NCBI GenBank assembly: GCA_963995525.1
Contig: OZ023210.1
Location: 23,551,021-23,615,020, forward strand
Length of the DNA stretch: 64,000 bases
Reading direction: 5' to 3'
Source of the DNA: Escarpia spicata
Lineage: Eukaryota > Annelida > Polychaeta > Sabellida > Siboglinidae
The stretch's first letter is position 1, and every line of letters starts with the position of its first letter. Of the stretch, positions 20,921-33,572 are shown one piece after another. The translations under genes were made by a program, and so were the position numbers. The notes beneath the pieces are model-generated. The model ran no database searches and was not told the origin of the DNA. It worked only from the letters and a program-made list of their open reading frames with translations.

Positions 20921-23215
20921 CTTTTAAATTCAGCGACAGAAACTGCTTCTGAATTTTCAATTTCATTATTTGGCGAGACAGAATCCTACGTAACACAATA
21001 ATTGTATTGTGTCCCTTATCCGCGCCCTTATTGCACCTTACCGAACCCGTATTGCACCTACGTCGCACCCTATTGAACCCTTATTGCACCCCTACTGCAG
21101 TCTTATTACACCTTATTGCATAATGTGCATGTGTTCCTTGCAAAAAACACGCGCGCGCACTACGTTCCACTGGCCGGCACACGTGCAGGAAAGACCCATG
21201 CCAGTTTGATGTGACCTCCACAGCGACTAAGTGCACTAAACGACACGTAAACCTAGTTTTAACGACCTGTCGAAATGCCCTCGATTCAAGGTGAACGCGT
21301 GTATCTCGTCAGACTAAACCCATTCACTCGCGACTGTTCGGATGCTAGCGATGTTGTGTTTTTCCCGCTGACATACATGATAATTACCTAGAAAAACATA
21401 AAACCCGTTGATCCCAAGGGTGTTTTGGCATCCGTTGATTCACCCCATGTTTTATAGCCGAGTCCGTGTTTTATTGCTGCTGCCAAACATGTTGTGTTAA
21501 TCGTCAGCGGTGGCGGTTGTTCCATTTTCCATGCACGCACCGCCGACTAATCCTAGACGCAGTGCGGAACTTCTCCAGGCCACGGGGTCAGGAGAGTAAT
21601 TGTATTAGGCGACGACCCATGTATGAATTACATGGATTACGCTCGACTGGATGATTGTGACGCTAAACGAACGACATTGATATTCCTCGTCAGATTAGCT
21701 GTAAATCCGTCGTCAGAGGTTCCGTAATGACGTATCGTAAATGATGCTGTAAACACAAAACGTTGCTGATTGATACAATCAAATTACTGTAATAGGTTTT
21801 TAGCCAAGATTTCGTTCATTACTCGGGAAGATAGTAATAAACCAGAGAGCATGCTGGGCGCCACCCGTGCTGCTGTGTCTGTCATGTATGTCATCAAAGT
21901 CATATCTGTCACCGTTGTGATGTTTGTCACCATTGTCGTAATATTATATGTCATCACTCTCATATATGTCACCACTGTCATCACAGACTCTGACAACACC
22001 AGCATCACTGATATATATCTATATATTTTGGTAAACGAAAGATTGTAGTTAATTATTGTATATCCGGGGATGACATTGCCGGTTGGGAAATCATCTTGTT
22101 ACGTACATCCATATTTCAGTTAAACTGACTGCGCTGATATTGCTGTTTATGTTTTAGGTTTTAATCGCTTGATGTGCAAAATAACTACATAACCAAATGA
22201 AATGATCCACATTGGAATGCGGAAAAAATTGCGTGATCAGCACCACTTTACAAATTAACTGTCGTCAGCCAGTCGGATCGGAACGCTATTTAGTATACAC
22301 GACGATCTGTCTGTCACAGTAAACAGTAATGCTGCCTCATTTTAATAAAAACATTAGGTCATCAAAACAGTTTAGGGGAGGGACTCGGAAAATGACTAGG
22401 GAATAACGTCGTATTTGTCAAATTCTGTGGCAGGCTGATTGCTGCTGATTCGCGCAAAAAATAGTCCGTTTCAGTCAGACCGACGCCGGATCTAAATTTA
22501 TTCTGTAGTCCTTGTATTAGATCGCTTAGATGTAAGCGATAACCATCGTGAATTGGAATAGTTTTTCGTCGTTCAGTTGTTTGGGAATCGAAACTGTGCG
22601 TTTTTATGCACCATTGGCTTATTAGTTCATAATGTCATGTGTTGGTGACATCTAAAATCAAAGCTTATCGGTTCCTCGGCCAAAGATGCTGATACATTTA
22701 GGATTTGTCTTATAGCTTTATGCCAGATTTCCGAAAATTGAAAAAGGTTTTTGTTGAGAGTAAAATGCCCAATAGGCCGGTATGCAATATATCGAGAACA
22801 ATTAAAATCTGTAGAACAGCATTATAGTAGATTATGAAGGATATATTGGGTATTGTGATTTGATCGAATATACCGCGTTCATTATAACCATATATTCCAA
22901 ATACTTAGAATTCCAATTTAATTAGATTATTTATTAGTATGTTAATAATTACGACAGCGCAAGGCTATTATTCCAAATTCGGCGACCGGCTGACTGGGAA
23001 GAACAGAAATTCGTTTTTTGCGCCTCAGAACCAGGTTACTAAAGATTTAGACACAAAAAGACGTTACCTAATTATTATCATTATTACCATCATTACAATG
23101 ATATGGTGTAATGTAATGGCAATGCCAGTCAGGTCATTGTCGCGTAACAGACGCGAGTAATTGTGATGTAAATGACGCGTGCGTTGAACATTGACGCAAC
23201 TGATAGTACTATGTG
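20921..23215. other. No gene; weak GTCATC-type repeats
   Basis: At 21880-21990 the pattern GTCACC/GTCATC recurs about every 12-15 bases, a degenerate minisatellite that opens ORFs on both strands (21770-22048). TTATTGCACC-type repeats occur at 21025-21120. The rest is AT-rich and unassigned. Confidence 0.45.
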
Positions 23216-23415
23216 TAAACACATACACACGTGTGCGAGCTCGCAACCGCGTACACACGCAAACGCGCGCACATGCGTGTTAGCGCATCACACACGCTCA
23301 CATGCACACTCGCGCACGCACGCACGAACGCACGCAGTTTCTTTCTCTCTCACACACACACACTCACTCACAAACACACACACACACACACACATACACA
23401 CATACACACACACCA
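23216..23415. repeat. CA-rich microsatellite with GCAC segments
   Basis: Imperfect CACA runs mixed with CGCACGCACG segments and a purer CACACA tail at 23370-23412. ORFs across it translate to His-Thr runs and are artefacts. Confidence 0.9.
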
Positions 23416-23943
23416 TATAACTGCCCTATATTTGACTATCGCACAGCAAAGCGGACGTCCCTCGGAAAATCGTAAGCCTATTTATTAAGTTATTCTTCAA
23501 TTAACTTAGATTGGATTATATCTTATCCCGACAATCACGCTAAGTCGCAACAAACCCATCCAATTTACCGAAAAGCACCGGAAAAACGATCGATCACCTT
23601 AACGGCCGGACAAAAAAACCTATCTAAATGGACCATCTGTGGCGCCAGTTGTTGAAAATAAAAATCAATTGGCCTGTTTTTGTCGATAGGCCGTGATGTG
23701 ACCGTACGGGCGAAGTCATCCGTCATCTTTGCGTCTGATCCTACGACCGATTTGCAAGTTGTGGCGCATCGGAAAGACATCGTTGAGGTTCGTTGATAGT
23801 CGACAGGCGTGCGGCTGACCAGACAAATAGGCACATTCTATTATCTCTCATTAGTCAGCCGCACTTGAAACAGCAGCAGAGGAAAAGTACTAAGTCGGGT
23901 GTGCGAGGGGTTGTTTGGCGGGGTAGTCCACGTCCTACTACTA
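23416..23943. other. No gene seen
   Basis: Unique-looking spacer. The minus-strand ORF at 23565-23834 has no recognisable motif. Confidence 0.4.
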
Positions 23944-24115
23944 CAGTCGAACCTCGCTTTACGGTCACCTCGCAATTAAGGTCACCCTAGGATAGTCTCA
24001 AATTAATTCTGTAACAGTAAAGTATATACAATTAGTCTCGCTAATATGGTCACCTCGCCATTCAAATCACTTTAGCCCAGTTCCCGAGGGTGACCGCAAT
24101 AGTCAGGTTCTACTG
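23944..24115. mobile_element. Tigger/pogo-like MITE, 172 bp
   Basis: A short element flanked on both sides by TA (23942-23943, 24116-24117). Termini are inverted repeats: the left starts CAGTCGAACCTCGCTTTACG and the right, reversed, reads CAGTAGAACCTGACTATTGC, both leading into GGTCACC. CAGT(A)GAACCT ends with a TA target duplication are typical of Tigger/pogo-derived MITEs. No coding capacity; it would depend on a transposase from elsewhere. Its ends differ from those of the pogo element at 60120, so that one is not its partner. Confidence 0.8.
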
Positions 24116-24184
24116 TAATAGTATAATACATTTGTTTGTTTATTTTGCAATTGTACACTATTTGTAGTATTTTGACATGTTGTT

Positions 24185-24256
24185 AAGCGCCACGAACAAT
24201 TTTGGATCCGGTCCTATACCAAATAAAATATATTACTTTTATTATTATTATTATAT
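24185..24256 (+). repeat. Possible SINE/LINE 3' tail
   Basis: The sequence TTAAGCGCCACGAACAATTT, then CTATACCAAATAAAATATAT and a (TTA)n tail resembles the 3' ends of tRNA-derived SINEs and their partner LINEs (GCGC...CTATA.AAAT followed by ATT repeats). Only the tail is present. Confidence 0.4.
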
Positions 24257-25741
24257 GTTTTTCTACGGCAAGTCTCGGCTCTAGTCACGTCAACGTCGCT
24301 TCCAAAGGATAGAAGTAAGACAGGGGGACGAGTTACAAGACGTCTTCAGCTTCCGTGGCAGGCTGCGGCTACCTTTGACAATTTTTGCTCACAGGATAAG
24401 CATATTTGAATAAGGATATGACAGAGAGACGTATTGAACGACTAGTGGCTGGTTGACAGTATATACTTACAATTCATTAAAGATACTGTCCATTTGTGCA
24501 TAAACAATCCTGACACAAATTCCAATAACGTGGGTGGAAAACTTGACGACGTATCTTGTGTGGTGTGTAGAAAAGTCGTGACGGTAATTCTTGCTTTGTT
24601 TGTAAAACAAGTATTGCATTTTTGGTGTAAGCAATCATGGCGGCTTGTCTTGCATAACTATGGTTGAACTTTGTCACGTGGGCTGTGATAACAACTCAAG
24701 CTAAGTTGTTTCAACAACATTAGCGACAGGACATTACAAGAGGGGTTGCGTGTGAAATAAAATATTGCATGTTGACAAAAGTGCGATTTTCAAACAAAGT
24801 AAGGTTGGGAAAGAAACACAGTAAGTTGTATATGTAAGGACGTGATCTCATACACAGGACGATAAACAAATGGAACGCATTATTAACTGGTTGCATGAAC
24901 TAGAAAAATATTCCTATATTATTAAGTTTTTCGTGTTAACGCAAGTTACGTAAACGTCCCAAACTGATCAACGATTCTAAACAAATGCGGAAAACATGAT
25001 TAACGTTGCGAACAGTCCTTTTACGTCCCTGTATCTTCCGGTGCGAACCCTAAAACCGCTCAAACTCTTAGTCAACGGGACATTTCAAATCGATACAGCG
25101 TTTCCAAGGGTCGCATATTAGTTCGCTGCTAGAAGTATCAACGCGTGGAAAACAAACTGGCAAATAACATTACACAAAAGTGAATAATCGTTGTTAGACT
25201 GACAATGTGTCTTACCCACTAGCCCACAAGAAAAATGTGTTGTTATGTCGACAATCGTGATAACTCATTTGTCGAAATTGACTAAAGGCGAAATTAAATA
25301 AAGGCTAATTGGCTAAACACGGAAGACGACTGAGATTTGAGCTAAATGCAGTCGCAATTACGTCGCCCCAGGAACGACAAGGAACTCTCATAATGTCTCG
25401 TGAGGTTATCTTTATCATTAGTATCTCAGGCATCCCGATGGCGGATACGTTCTGATGCGCTAGATACGTCCCACGAGGGGCGTGACATTGTTTTGGGTAT
25501 TCATCAACACTGCGGTGATGTTCTCGTTTCGATTAATCCGCTTGTTGTCGCTTCTCATCTCCGTGCCTTTCCAGTGGCATGCTATTTCTGGCGTCAACTA
25601 TCGACGTTCTCGTCATTGTTTCTAATGTGCCGTCGGGTGGCATTGTCTTCAATCGCATTGTCACATTCAGTTTAGTATTGATTCCATTCGCTGCTAGGCA
25701 AACACCTATATTTTTGCTAGATAGATTACTCGATTGTAAAT

Positions 25742-25742
<1 letters not shown>
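24257..25742. other. No gene seen
   Basis: AT-rich DNA with only short unassigned ORFs (for example 25400-25675). No repeats were recognised. Confidence 0.4.
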
Positions 25743-25807
<65 letters not shown>

Positions 25808-25811
25808 CGCA
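25742..25811. repeat. GT microsatellite with GC end
   Basis: A pure GT run of about 57 bp followed by alternating GCGCGCGC. Alternating purine-pyrimidine DNA of this kind can adopt Z-form. Confidence 0.95.
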
Positions 25812-25878
25812 TGCGTGCATAACACGGCACTATGTAATACGCCATCAGGTGTTATGAAGCCCATTCGTCACATGCAGG

Positions 25879-26078
25879 NNNNNNNNNNNNNNNNNNNNNN
25901 NNNNNNNNNNNNNNNNNNNNNNNNNNNNNNNNNNNNNNNNNNNNNNNNNNNNNNNNNNNNNNNNNNNNNNNNNNNNNNNNNNNNNNNNNNNNNNNNNNNN
26001 NNNNNNNNNNNNNNNNNNNNNNNNNNNNNNNNNNNNNNNNNNNNNNNNNNNNNNNNNNNNNNNNNNNNNNNNNNNNNN
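25879..26078. other. Assembly gap, 200 N
   Basis: Exactly 200 undetermined bases. A round number suggests a placeholder, so true distance is unknown. It is bordered by GT repeats on the left and a polypurine repeat on the right, the likely cause of the break. ORFs crossing it are meaningless. Confidence 0.99.
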
Positions 26079-26292
26079 AGAAGAAGACGAAAAAGACGAA
26101 GATGAAGAAGAAGAAGAAGACGAAGAAGAAGAAGACGAAGAAGAACAAAAACGAAGAAGAAGACGAAGAAGAAAATGAAGAAGACGAAGAAAAAAAGAAG
26201 AAATGGAAGAAGAAAAAAGAAGAAGAAGACAAAGAAGAAGAAATAGTAGAAAAGAAGACGACGACGAAGAAGAAGACGAAGACGAACAAGAA
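26079..26292. repeat. Polypurine GAA/GAC low-complexity tract
   Basis: About 210 bp made of GAA, GAC and AAA triplets, almost free of pyrimidines other than C. The Lys/Glu-rich ORF across it (26102-26371) is a by-product of the composition. Confidence 0.9.
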
Positions 26293-28523
26293 GGAAGTAT
26301 ACCAAACCACGAGTAGGGTTTGTGTAGTGCGCAAATGCCGCGAACAATTTAAAATCCATTTGCCATTGTAACAGTGTTCCCTTGCCAGGAGTAGCCGAAT
26401 TTTAGTTTGCCTTTAATTCAAGTTTTGCTGCGAATAATTGCCTAAAATATTAAATGATTATTTATATTAAGTTAACCGCATTATTAGCACAAGCCACTTT
26501 ACAAGCAACGCCTTCTTCTGGTGCAGCCTTAAAAGACGGCGACTTTTTCCATTTTGTTACGGGACAACTCTCGGCCCGTGTGACCGGAACACGGCCATTC
26601 ACAAACACCATGCAGCGGTCATGCCCGGCAAATGCCTAGGCTGAGTCTGCTTTCCCATTCAACGACATCACTCGCCCACGATATGTCTCAAAAGACTACC
26701 GCAGGACCACACAAATTGGCAATTTATTTAGGCATCTTCGCCCCCCGACGTACTAGTCGCTCACTCCATTAAGGCGTGTTACGTTTTCCGCTCCGTTGGA
26801 CGACGCGTTATTCTCCGGAAGACGGGAGAAAGCGACGACGATCCAATTACGTACGTTTCGCCAACTACGCGGCGGTCAAGCTTTTAGACGATGATTCAAT
26901 CAAAGACCCCGGTGTGGCGGTCAAACGAACCGTCACACGCGCGGACGAACACAGAAGACGTGGAGTGAAGTTAACTATACGTAAAACGCGTAAGGGTCAG
27001 TGCCCCGAAAAGTGTACAAATGGGGTTGTAGCAGGTCAATCAATGTATGATTATAAACAATTAAGTTATGCTTTATTAATGCGCATATGTTCCATAGAGA
27101 GTTAAGTGTAATTAATTTTGTTACAGTTACTTAACGTCATAGTTGATTTTCATATCGTGTGCATCGTCACCGATGACAATTTACAACACTACATACAATT
27201 TAAGCATTTTGCATTACACGCAAACGAAACATTCTTCTAGTGTAATTTACTATATAATGTATACGTCATTTAGTAAGAATAAAAGGTATAATATATCAAT
27301 TGACTTGGAGACATTTTGTTTCCGTCATGATTACTTTGGTGATACTTGTTGCACTGTGTTTTTATTAGAAAGGTCTATTTTCAACTACTAAAGCTGTTTT
27401 ATAAATGTGTTTGGAATTATAATTGAAACACAGTCAGTAACAAACGTGTTTAGCCTAACATTATGCTGTATTGTGAAAAAGTGATTCGTATGACTTGTGT
27501 AATGATGATAATTTCCAGAAAATGTCATGAAAAACTCCCAGTTCGTGTTGCGGTACATGAACAAAATTGGAAGTATGTATACATTTGGCGGTATCCTGGC
27601 ATCATTCCTCCGGACAAAACACCCTACGATAAATCACCCTTGGACAACCCCCGGACAAAAAAAAAACCCTCCTTTGGCCAAAACATATCAACTAAAATGT
27701 CCTCTGGACAACAATTAAAAACCGTGCCGGAAGTACGACTCTTTTGAATACCCCAATATCTTGGATTATTCATACAACACTTCATATTGTGTACAGGAAT
27801 AATTAACACGTATCTCATTCAATGACTATACATCATTGTTTAAACAACATGCAATGTCCTGCCCAGAATGCTAATTTTAGAACTTAACTATTTTAGGAAA
27901 TGTATGCCACGTTGAGTTCTTAAATGTCAGCGTTAACATAATAGTAACAAACTACAACGTGAGCAGTTTTCAAAATTACTGCCGACCCGGAGGCCCGAGA
28001 CCGTCAAGTATTTCGACCCGCAAGACCGGCAGATGTTTTAAAATAAAATAATGGAGGACTTGTCTAGTATCCGGGCCAATCTCGATTACGTCATTATAAC
28101 TACACGTTTGCTTTAGTTCTATGAGTCACCATCATCCCAGGCATATTTATATCATGAAAACAGTACATCTTAACACATTTTTGAGGGCCAAAAGTGACCC
28201 GATTTGTGTCAGTCTGCGCCCCTGCGGACGTGCGTTTCCGCAGTGAGCGATACAGCAGCGTATGTTGTTGCAAACCTGGTCGCTCTTTTGTCTTCAAAAG
28301 TGTGCTAAGACGCGATATTTTTGTAACGTATCGGATGATGTTGAATGATGGCAATAACATCAAAATCAGGCAAACATGTTGAAACGACGACGTCGAGGTG
28401 ACAAGTGCCAATAATGGTGACAGTTGTGTACTTCCAAACGGGAAATTCAACGTAAGCGTGATACAAAAACAAGTTGGAAAACAATAAAATGTCGAGCTGA
28501 GCAATGCTGATAGATTGATTGAG
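26293..28523. other. Gene-poor; unassigned basic ORF 26776-27105
   Basis: The plus-strand ORF 26776-27105 (109 codons) is relatively GC-rich and strongly basic (GRKRRRSNYVRFANY, then KLTIRKTRKGQ). I recognise no domain and see no splice context, so it may be chance. Sequence 28200-28380 may be upstream parts of the hAT relic but is not readable as such. Confidence 0.35.
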
Positions 28524-28804
28524 TTTAGTTTCGTAGTGATGGCACTTCCAGCGAGTTCCGCTGAATGTGGAAGAGGCTTCAGCACAGTGGAACGAGTGAA
28601 GAATTCAAGACTGAGTTTCGAAACCGCATGAAGCCATCCACAGTATCAGCTATCATCACCATCCAGCTGCATTAACCAGAAATGGTTGATTTCGAACCCA
28701 CTCCCAGCGCTAGGATGCCTAACTTTAATTCCGAGTTGAACTCGGATAACGAGTCACTGTCCGAATGCAACACATATTCAGCTGGAGTCAGTATCAGTGA
28801 CTGA
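28524..28804 (+). pseudogene. hAT transposase C-terminal dimerisation domain relic
   Basis: The plus-strand reading VVMALPASSAECGRGFSTVE then RVKNSRL matches the hAT C-terminal signature (small residues and SSA.CER.FS, followed by a lysine-rich K.LRNRL helix). A frameshift near 28618 continues with EFRNRMKPSTVSAI, a TIQLH stop, then PEMVDFEPTPSARMPNFNS and an acidic tail ending at 28802-28804. In hAT transposases this domain contributes to dimer assembly and holds part of the insertion fold. Conserved Arg of the CERGF motif is Gly here. It may instead derive from a host zinc-finger gene of hAT origin. The catalytic remainder is not visible upstream. Confidence 0.75.
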
Positions 28805-29426
28805 AACGAGTGTTTCTCGGAGCCTGACTGTCCCGCTGTTCCTGCAGATGATGGCAACAGTTCTGAGTAGTCCCCTGCAGACATTCGTGTTGTGGTGTTT
28901 GTTGTAATTTGCAATATTGATGTTTTTCTGCCGACAATAAACTGTTACCTATGTTGACATTTTATTTTCGCTGGTTCATTAATCTGAATATCATAAATTA
29001 ATATGCAGAACAGACTTGGCCTGAACTAGTTGCAAATGTACATTACTCGTGTCATTATGTTAATATTTGTGCCACAAATTTGGTGTGGGACCACAAACTT
29101 TTGAAAATTGAAGGTCCGACTGACCACCAACTATTCAGCTAAGGTGCAGAACCCTATACGTGAGACATTTTGCTGTATCCTTTACAAAAAGCGTCCTTCT
29201 AACATAATGCAAACCGTAACTACATGACTTATATAAGGAATGCGTGTTCGTGGTGTCATGGATTTGTGTAAAAACTACCCATTTGACCTTTTGTTGATAA
29301 TAACTTATACAACAACATAGTTTGATGGGGTTTTGTTCGGAGGTGGTTTTGTCCTGGATTTCCAGGCGGACAGGCGGGCGTAACAAAAATTATATATGAC
29401 GTTAAAGTTGCGTATGGAATTACAGA
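28805..29426. other. No gene seen
   Basis: AT-rich. Minus-strand ORF 29135-29386 is not recognised. Confidence 0.4.
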
Positions 29427-30280
29427 AACTAGCAAAATGCCCGTCTCGCGGATGGGTTAACTTTCTAGTTCATATGTGACAGTCGTGATAGCAATATTTA
29501 GCAACTATTGGGAAACAAAATGTCGTTACATAAACACCATAACGCGATCGTACAGGTGGGATCTATGCGATTGTTGCAGCGCTCGTCAAACGTGTACCTA
29601 GAGACAACCGCGTCACGCACGAACTGCAATACTCACGTGTCTGTTAGAAATGTCGAAGGTCGGACAGAACGTTAAGTTCATGTCCATCGATGGGCCCTAG
29701 TCGTGGTAGTTTAGAATCGTAAGATAATATTCGTATTGCTGTGGTATTGGCATGAGAGTAGACGAATAGTGTCAGAGTCTACTTCATGTTGCCAAGCCTA
29801 ATCGACGGTATGTGCCTGAAGGCGCTAAATACACACTGGTGACATCGAACGTTTTACGTAATGTTGCACTTAATACAACATTTTACGCGTAACTTTGCAA
29901 TCAATTGTACGCATTGAATACAAAGGGCAATTCGTGTGTATTAATTACGTACAATTGCTACACGTTTTGTGTATAATAAACCGCCTACGTAAGTATGTTA
30001 CGTACTCGCTGGCGTTACGTAGGCGTACACTAAGACTGTTCATGTACACTCCGCGCGCGTCGTTTCTATGAATGTGGCATGTTACGTTTTACTTTACAAA
30101 CACATGATTTACCCCAAACCCACCACGAACCCGTAGGCTATGGGGAATTAACAAAATAATATAGCGTTACTTTCCTTACGATGTGTCGTAGAGTAATCCC
30201 TGAAAGTTGGAAGCCTGGGTGCAGCCGTCTAAGAGGAAAGCGTTAGCATACCCACTCAACGTTAACATAGTTAGATCATG
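29427..30280 (+). repeat. Dispersed repeat R2, copy 2
   Basis: Shares CTAGCAAAATGCCCGTC and TTCATATGTGACAGTCGTGA with 4331-4410, and AGCCGTCTAAGAGGAAAGCG with the right part of that copy. The middle section (29520-30190) is much longer and includes repeated ACGTAAG/TTACGTA words. Confidence 0.5.
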
Positions 30281-31009
30281 AGGATGTTGATCGTGTAATT
30301 ATTAAAATAACTGCATTTTAAATACTGAACAATTGTCATTCGTAATGGACGACAAATATCATAATTTGAATTATGTATCGTCGTCAACTACATTTTCGAA
30401 ACATTCAGTTATTATAAATTTATTTTAAATTGATCTCCAGCCCGTTGTGGTATATCGCCTGCGAAGATGTTATTGCGCGGATACCGTAACTTCATATTAT
30501 GCGCTAATCTTAATACTTTGGTGTAATTGAAAATCGTAGTTGGAACTAGTCCTCCAATGCAAGTGTCACATTTTGTCCGGTTCATAAACTATTAGTTCTG
30601 TTCAATTAATGAAGATCGTTAGTCGGCTGATTGGACGGGAAAGTGCATTATCGGGGGCGACGGTGATTTGAAATGTCCGGCAAACCAATTAGATGGTAAT
30701 GAATTTAATTTCTACTAGCTTACATCCGTCCGTGCACCAGCAGTCAAACTGCATCAGTTATCCCGATTACTTGTTTCTTTTCTGAACTCGTTTCCGCTGA
30801 ACATCGAAATTCTGCAGTCGCCAATTATTTCTAGCTAAATATGTCCAGGGAAAACGCATGAAAAACCACACTAGTGCCCGCTCATCACCACCAGCAAGCA
30901 CGTTGTCTACCTTAATGTTTTTTCCTAAAATGCATTGCCAATTACTACTCTAGAAGCCAATGGTCAAAGGAAGCTAATGAACACACACATGCACGCTCAC
31001 GCGCACGCG
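30281..31009. other. No gene seen
   Basis: AT-rich spacer with nothing recognisable. Confidence 0.4.
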
Positions 31010-31183
31010 CAGGAGAGAGAACGACAGAGAGAGATGGGGGGGTAGGCAAGGAGGGAGGGAGCGAGGGACCGAAGGAGCGAGGGAGAGAGGGAGAGAGGGA
31101 GGGAGGGAGGGAGGGAGGGAGGGAGAGAGGGAGGGGGGAGGAAGGAAGGGGGGAGGGAAGGGAGGGAGAGGGAGATGGGGACG
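31010..31183. repeat. Polypurine GGGA/GAGA tract
   Basis: About 170 bp of GGGAGG, GAGA and GGAA words with few pyrimidines. The Pro/Ser-rich ORF on the minus strand is an artefact. Long homopurine DNA can form triplexes. Confidence 0.9.
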
Positions 31184-31665
31184 GATATACCTCGACACGT
31201 TGGAGGAGGTACTGGCAGTCTGTTTCCTAAGTCAGCGTATTAATATGCATATGTCGAGTACCTGCAAGACTCCGACAACCCCCCACTTCCTGATAAATGA
31301 TAGTTTATGATGAACTGAAAGATGCAACTACATCTCACCGACGTCGCGTGTAACATTTGGTTATTCGCGAGTCCCGAAGACATTCGCGGTACACAAACAC
31401 GAGACGCGGACACCGGTCGAGGCACGCCACTTACCCTGCATGATCGGTAAAATCAACCTCGATCCGCTGTAATATAAGGCCACTGTATGGCTTTCGCCTA
31501 GACGCCCTGGGAATTCCATCTAAAACACAATATGAATTGCCCAACCGGCCCGTAAGATTGAGTTCTGTCATTCCCTGTTCTGTAATCAGCAGGACGAAAC
31601 ATCCTGGTTTCGACATAGTGTCGATAGGCAGGAGTCCTGTCTAACCATCTCATACATGCCAATCG

Positions 31666-31990
31666 TAGTGGAACGCGGTGGAGCAGTGACATCGGACTTT
31701 CAATCAAGATATCCCGGGTTCGAATCCTGTGCTGCCGTTTCGAGCCTTGGGCAAGTTCGTTCACTCTACGCTGCTCCAGTTCGCTCAGCTGTATGAATGA
31801 GTACCTGGCTATGGTCAGTGGTGGATATTTGTGTACGAACGGTCTTCGCGCATTATTTGTAGCGTTGGTGAATTCTTCCCACAGAAGCCTAGACGATACA
31901 GGTCTGCCAGGGAGTAAAGCTTAAAGCGCATTGGGTAATCGTAATGACTGGATTCTGCGCTACATTAGAACCTTTATTTTTTACTTTACT
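31666..31990 (+). mobile_element. tRNA-derived SINE, copy D (nearly complete)
   Basis: Best preserved plus-strand copy. The tRNA-like head starts near GTGGAACGCGGTGGAGCAGT, the B box is GGGTTCGAATCCTGTGCTG at about 31707-31725, then GCAAGTTCGTTCACTCTACG, CTGTATGAATGAGTACCTGG and the tail ACTGGATTCTGCGCTACATT. A-to-B box spacing is tRNA-like. Confidence 0.85.
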
Positions 31991-33572
31991 GATGTAAGGC
32001 AGGTATCACAAACTCGACAGACCAGTAAACGAATCCGTGTGACATTATACGTCCGTTGGTTTGCCGCATTTCGTAATAAAACATTAGGCGGGGAGACTGT
32101 GACATATTGTTTGTATATCGTTACATTGTATTGTCGGAGACTACGCGCAGCTAAAGATAACTGTAGCGGGAATTACATATTTCTTTGGGCATGTTTTCAG
32201 TTGAACATACGTTAACCGCAAGCCATTGTAGTGCTACACACTTGGTGAAAACGCTAATTCCCATGGGGATTGTCGCCTACGCCCGTAAGACAGTAACTTT
32301 GAGAAAACGCATCAAAGTTGTCGTTAAACCGTGCCAGTTTCACTTCCGTTGTGTGTGGTTTTCCGTTAATGCTTGTGGTCGCCCTTTCCAGGAAGCCTAT
32401 GCTGATGTTAATTAATTTTCGTTAGGTGGAATTATTGTTTATGTCTACGAAACTCTAGGAACTGGGTCTGGGAAAATATAGACCAGCTGCTTCGAATAGT
32501 TTTTCTTATTTATCGCTACTATATTTGTCGTGTTTATTTAGCAATGATTTACAAACAAGCTTTGGAAGTAGGTAGAATGTGCCTGCCTTCGCTGGTAGAT
32601 TGAGGAATGACGTCTTAAGAGGGATTTTACTCTCAGATACATGGGTTATTTTTATAAGGAAATTGAGGAAACGTGCAGTGAGTGAATGGTCTTTAAAGAC
32701 CACTTTCAGTGGGCAAAAAAGTACACTTTTTAAAAGCAATAATTAATTTGTGGAAGTGAGTGAAGTATTTGTGTAAAATGCAACTAAACTCTTCCCCTCC
32801 TTTTTCTAATCCAAAATTCCAAATTATTCCTTAACATGTCAAATCACTGGGAACGCATTGCCATGGTAACATACATTTTGTCTGATGCTTTGTTTCACCG
32901 ATCGACCTTGTATTCATAGCTGTATTAGATTTACCAACCAATGTCAGAATATTCTCGATTTGAAATAGTATTTCTATTATATCTAAACAGATCGGGTCAG
33001 TATAATTTAGAGAACCCAGGGAATCGACAATATCGCCTCCTGGCCAAGCTTTAGGAAACCCTACGAATCCAATCAATATAATGATAGGTAAAATAATGCT
33101 TAGGTACGCCCATCTGGCCTGATGCTTTTGGTGTATGCTAGGACAAGAAATCTTAAGAAATCGGAACCTCAGCAGGAAATGTTTTTGGCATGTGTCGCTT
33201 ACCCGCGTTGACACGAGCTCTTTTTGCTAAATGTTGCTATAAAAAATATCGTCAATGCATTCACGTGTTTCGCTTATGCTAGAGCTGCAAAACATCTGTT
33301 ACGTGGTCGAATATGGGAAGAACCGAGTTGTTTAGCACGTCCTGCGGCACGGCTATGTTCTGAAGCGTGCGTAACACAATAATTGGTGTGGGAACGGGAG
33401 TTGTGGATTTATTGATTTTTACGCGACCTGCACGGGAGCTCAAACTGCCACCAAGCAAGAGTCAAAACGTTTTTGGTGGAAATAAGAAATATGCCAGATA
33501 AGGTGGCGTGATTAAATAATACGAATGACACAATAACGTCCGATGATAGTGAAATAAGTAACTTTCAGTTGT
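31991..33572. other. Gene-poor; unassigned ORF with one membrane segment
   Basis: Minus-strand ORF 32831-33214 (127 codons) has one strongly hydrophobic stretch (AYLSIILPIIILIGFVGF) that could span a membrane. I do not recognise the protein and there is no homologue context, so it may be chance. A 16-base palindrome TGGTCTTTAAAGACCA lies at 32689-32704. Confidence 0.35.

Noticed and set aside
26102..26371. Lys/Glu-rich ORF
   Set aside because: It is a translation of a polypurine tract next to an assembly gap.
32831..33214. Small membrane protein gene
   Set aside because: One hydrophobic stretch in an AT-rich ORF is expected by chance. No homology, splice or promoter evidence supports a gene.
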